Part shown: piece after piece, positions 32,647 through 34,273 of the stretch
Numbering within the stretch: position 1 is the stretch's first letter
Layout: every line of letters starts with the position of its first letter
Assembly: GCF_018333375.1 (NCBI RefSeq)
Contig: NZ_BORW01000045.1
Coordinates: forward strand, 1-34,273
DNA: 34,273 nucleotides
Source: Paenibacillus cookii
GTDB taxonomy: Bacteria; Bacillota; Bacilli; Paenibacillales; Paenibacillaceae
Reading direction: 5' to 3'
Position numbers and translations under genes: made by a program
Notes under the pieces: generated by a model
What the model was told of the DNA's origin: nothing
Databases searched by the model: none
The model's input: the letters and a program-made list of their open reading frames with translations, nothing else

Positions 32647-33961
32647 TGAAGCCCTGGAGAGGGAAGGAATCGAATGGATCGTGAACCGGATGCTGCCGGA
32701 CACGTTTCAAATCATGCATGCGGAAAATGGAAGGACGGCGATTCAGAAAGCGGCCGAATTCCACCCCCATATCGTCATGATGGACGTCAGAATGCCCGGC
32801 ATTCAAGGGCTTGAGGCGCTGAAGGAAATCAAGGCCCACAATCCCGGCGTCAAAATGGTCCTGATCACCGCCTATGAATATTTCGATTATGCGAAACAGG
32901 CCTTATCCCTTGGCGTGCACGAATATTTGGTGAAACCCGCCAAGCGGGAGCAAATTGCCGCCGTCCTGAAACGGCTGGTGGATGAGATCGCGGAGGACCG
33001 GCGGGAACGCAACGAGCAACTGGCGGTCCGGGACAAGTTCTTTCAGCTGCTGCCGCTTGCGGAAACGGAATTGGCGCTCCATTTTATGTCCGATCAAGTC
33101 AACGAGACCGAGGTTTCGCAGCTGGCCGACATATTGAAACTGCCCGCAGGCAAGGGCTGCGCCATCGTGCTTGCCTTCCCGGAGATCGGCGACCAGAAAA
33201 AAAAGGTGTACGACACGGTCAAAACGCTTACGCATGACATTGCCAAAGACCGCTGCGGCGCCGTCGTCAGCTCCATGGTCCACAGCCATATGGCGGTATT
33301 TCTGCTTGCCGGTCCGCAGGCCGGCGATGAAGCGTTACGGGAAGGTGCCGCGCAATTGGGTGCCAAGCTGGCCGAATCGCTTGCCAACCAGTGCGGGATC
33401 ACCATTTCCGTCGGCATCGGTTCCGTGCAGAGCGAGGCGGCAGGGATCAGGCGGTCCTATTATGAGGCCGTGTTTGCGTCCAAGTTCGAGGACAAATGGG
33501 GAAGCCTCTATCGTTTCGAGGATCTGAAGGCCGCTGACGGAGCCGGCGCTGAGGGTCCCTACGGGAAGGGACCGGCCGAAGAAAGCACCTACGTCCAGCT
33601 GGCGATCAGGCAGATCCGGGAAGAGCGGGAGCAGAACACGACGAATATGCTGGACAAGGCGCTGGCATACATACGCGAAAGATTCCAGGAGGAGCTGTCG
33701 CTGGAGGATGCGGCGGAGCATGTTCATCTGAATCCTTATTACTTCAGCAAAGTGTTCAAACAGCAGACCGGCGAAACCTTTATCGACTATGTGACAAGGC
33801 TTCGCATCGACAAGGCCAAGGACTTGATGAAAAACGGGGAGCTGAGCCTGAAGGAGGTCTGTTACGCGGTAGGTTATAAAGATCCGAATTATTTCAGCCG
33901 CGTATTCAAAAAAGTGACGGGGGTGTCCCCCTCGGAATATCGGGTGCATCTTCAATCCTGA
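32621..33961 (+). CDS. YesN-type response regulator with AraC DNA-binding domain
   Basis: A 446-aa regulator. The receiver domain (1-120) has the acidic pair DDE near residue 8, phospho-acceptor D55 in VMMDVRMPG, and conserved T/K residues (LITAYEYFDY, EYLVKPAK). A middle region of about 190 residues has no clear motif. The C-terminal 100 residues are a double helix-turn-helix of the AraC family (LSLEDAAEHVHLNPYYFSKV, GYKDPNYFSRVFKKVTG). The ATG follows GGAGG and overlaps the kinase by 26 bases. Target genes, usually a sugar ABC transporter or glycosidase operon, are not in the window. Confidence 0.92.
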   Translation: MYRLLIADDEALEREGIEWIVNRMLPDTFQIMHAENGRTAIQKAAEFHPHIVMMDVRMPGIQGLEALKEIKAHNPGVKMVLITAYEYFDYAKQALSLGVHEYLVKPAKREQIAAVLKRLVDEIAEDRRERNEQLAVRDKFFQLLPLAETELALHFMSDQVNETEVSQLADILKLPAGKGCAIVLAFPEIGDQKKKVYDTVKTLTHDIAKDRCGAVVSSMVHSHMAVFLLAGPQAGDEALREGAAQLGAKLAESLANQCGITISVGIGSVQSEAAGIRRSYYEAVFASKFEDKWGSLYRFEDLKAADGAGAEGPYGKGPAEESTYVQLAIRQIREEREQNTTNMLDKALAYIRERFQEELSLEDAAEHVHLNPYYFSKVFKQQTGETFIDYVTRLRIDKAKDLMKNGELSLKEVCYAVGYKDPNYFSRVFKKVTGVSPSEYRVHLQS

Positions 33962-33963
33962 TA

Positions 33964-33993
33964 AAGTTCATGCCGCATGGCATGGACTTTTTT
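33964..33993 (+). terminator. Terminator of the sensor operon
   Basis: AAGTTCATGCC/GGCATGGACTT (11 pairs, one G-T) with a GCAT loop, then TTTTTTG. Confidence 0.9.
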
Positions 33994-34273
33994 GTTGTGG
34001 CCGGGAAAAAATAATGCTAGTCCTGCGGAACGGACCGGGACCCCGGGCAATTTTATGCTGTCATAACGCAAATAAGTGCAGAGTCCCCGGTGTTACAATG
34101 GTATTAAAGAAATCTGCAGTATGGAAACAGCAGTTTTCGTTAATCCCTCAACTTTCGCACCTTGAAAATTAGTGTTAAGCCTTGATATGACTAGGATTTC
34201 TTATTGAAAAATCTCGTTCTTGACAGAAAAACACCTTTCCGTTTGGTAAAATGGAAGTGGATAGTCTTCCCAT
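33994..34273. other. Intergenic end of window, no gene seen
   Basis: No open frame with a ribosome binding site. TTGACA at 34220-34225 and TAAAAT at 34247-34252 resemble promoter boxes but are 21 bases apart, too far for a standard sigma-A promoter. A gene probably begins just past the window. Confidence 0.4.

Noticed and set aside
34220..34252. TTGACA...TAAAAT as a promoter
   Set aside because: Spacer is 21 bases, outside the usual 16-19 range.
1..34273. CRISPR array
   Set aside because: No regularly spaced short repeats with unique spacers; the only repeats are the ada duplication, the tandem leader hairpins and the IS ends.

Overview
This window looks like chromosome of a Paenibacillus-type Gram-positive, spore-forming soil bacterium. 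The evidence is a secreted multi-domain laminarinase, a beta-propeller phytase, a SleB-type spore cortex hydrolase, a KinB-like sensor kinase, a YesM/YesN two-component pair with AraC-type output, strong GGAGG ribosome binding sites, frequent TTG/GTG starts and G+C-rich codon use. One block (about 18.07-23.28 kb) is strikingly A+T-rich and foreign.

Layout. 1-0.12 kb: a hairpin cluster resembling the end of an IS200/IS605-type element. 0.18-2.8 kb (-): GH16 beta-glucanase with a cre-like site. 3.1-3.7 kb: uracil-DNA-glycosylase-like protein. 3.9-5.6 kb: a broken HelD helicase gene. 5.7-6.2 kb: a decayed small gene. 6.3-7.8 kb: a strong promoter with a terminated short leader, then an ArsB/NhaD-type permease. 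7.8-8.8 kb: the 3' end of a group II intron fused to the propeptide part of a thermolysin-like protease. 9.0-12.2 kb: mqo with a structured leader, then selO. 12.4-14.7 kb: two tandem covarying RNA hairpins, each hiding a Shine-Dalgarno, before a large TerD-fold protein. 14.7-16.0 kb: divergent padR/padC with evenly spaced operators. 16.2-18.1 kb: a YdeI-like protein and an Ada DNA repair protein.

The A+T-rich island sits in the 3' end of ada. It is bounded by a 44-bp direct repeat of ada coding sequence (43/44 identical). The displaced original ada tail and what is probably its terminator lie at the far end. The island carries a possible small RNA, an IS1380 element with a 5-bp target duplication, and a tight three-gene operon: an SPPY DNA methyltransferase, a DUF262 protein with a DGQR-type motif, and a HEPN protein with an RxxxxH motif. 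This is a probable anti-phage system and the best candidate for a little-described system here.

From 23.4 kb the host backbone resumes: an SseB-domain protein, a Bax-inhibitor-1/YccA protein, a phytase behind 11-bp-phased PhoP-box-like repeats, SleB, a TPR-SMI1/KNR4 protein, a KinB-like kinase, and a sugar-binding sensor / YesM kinase / YesN regulator operon. The last 0.3 kb holds a terminator and no gene. No tRNA, rRNA or CRISPR array was found.
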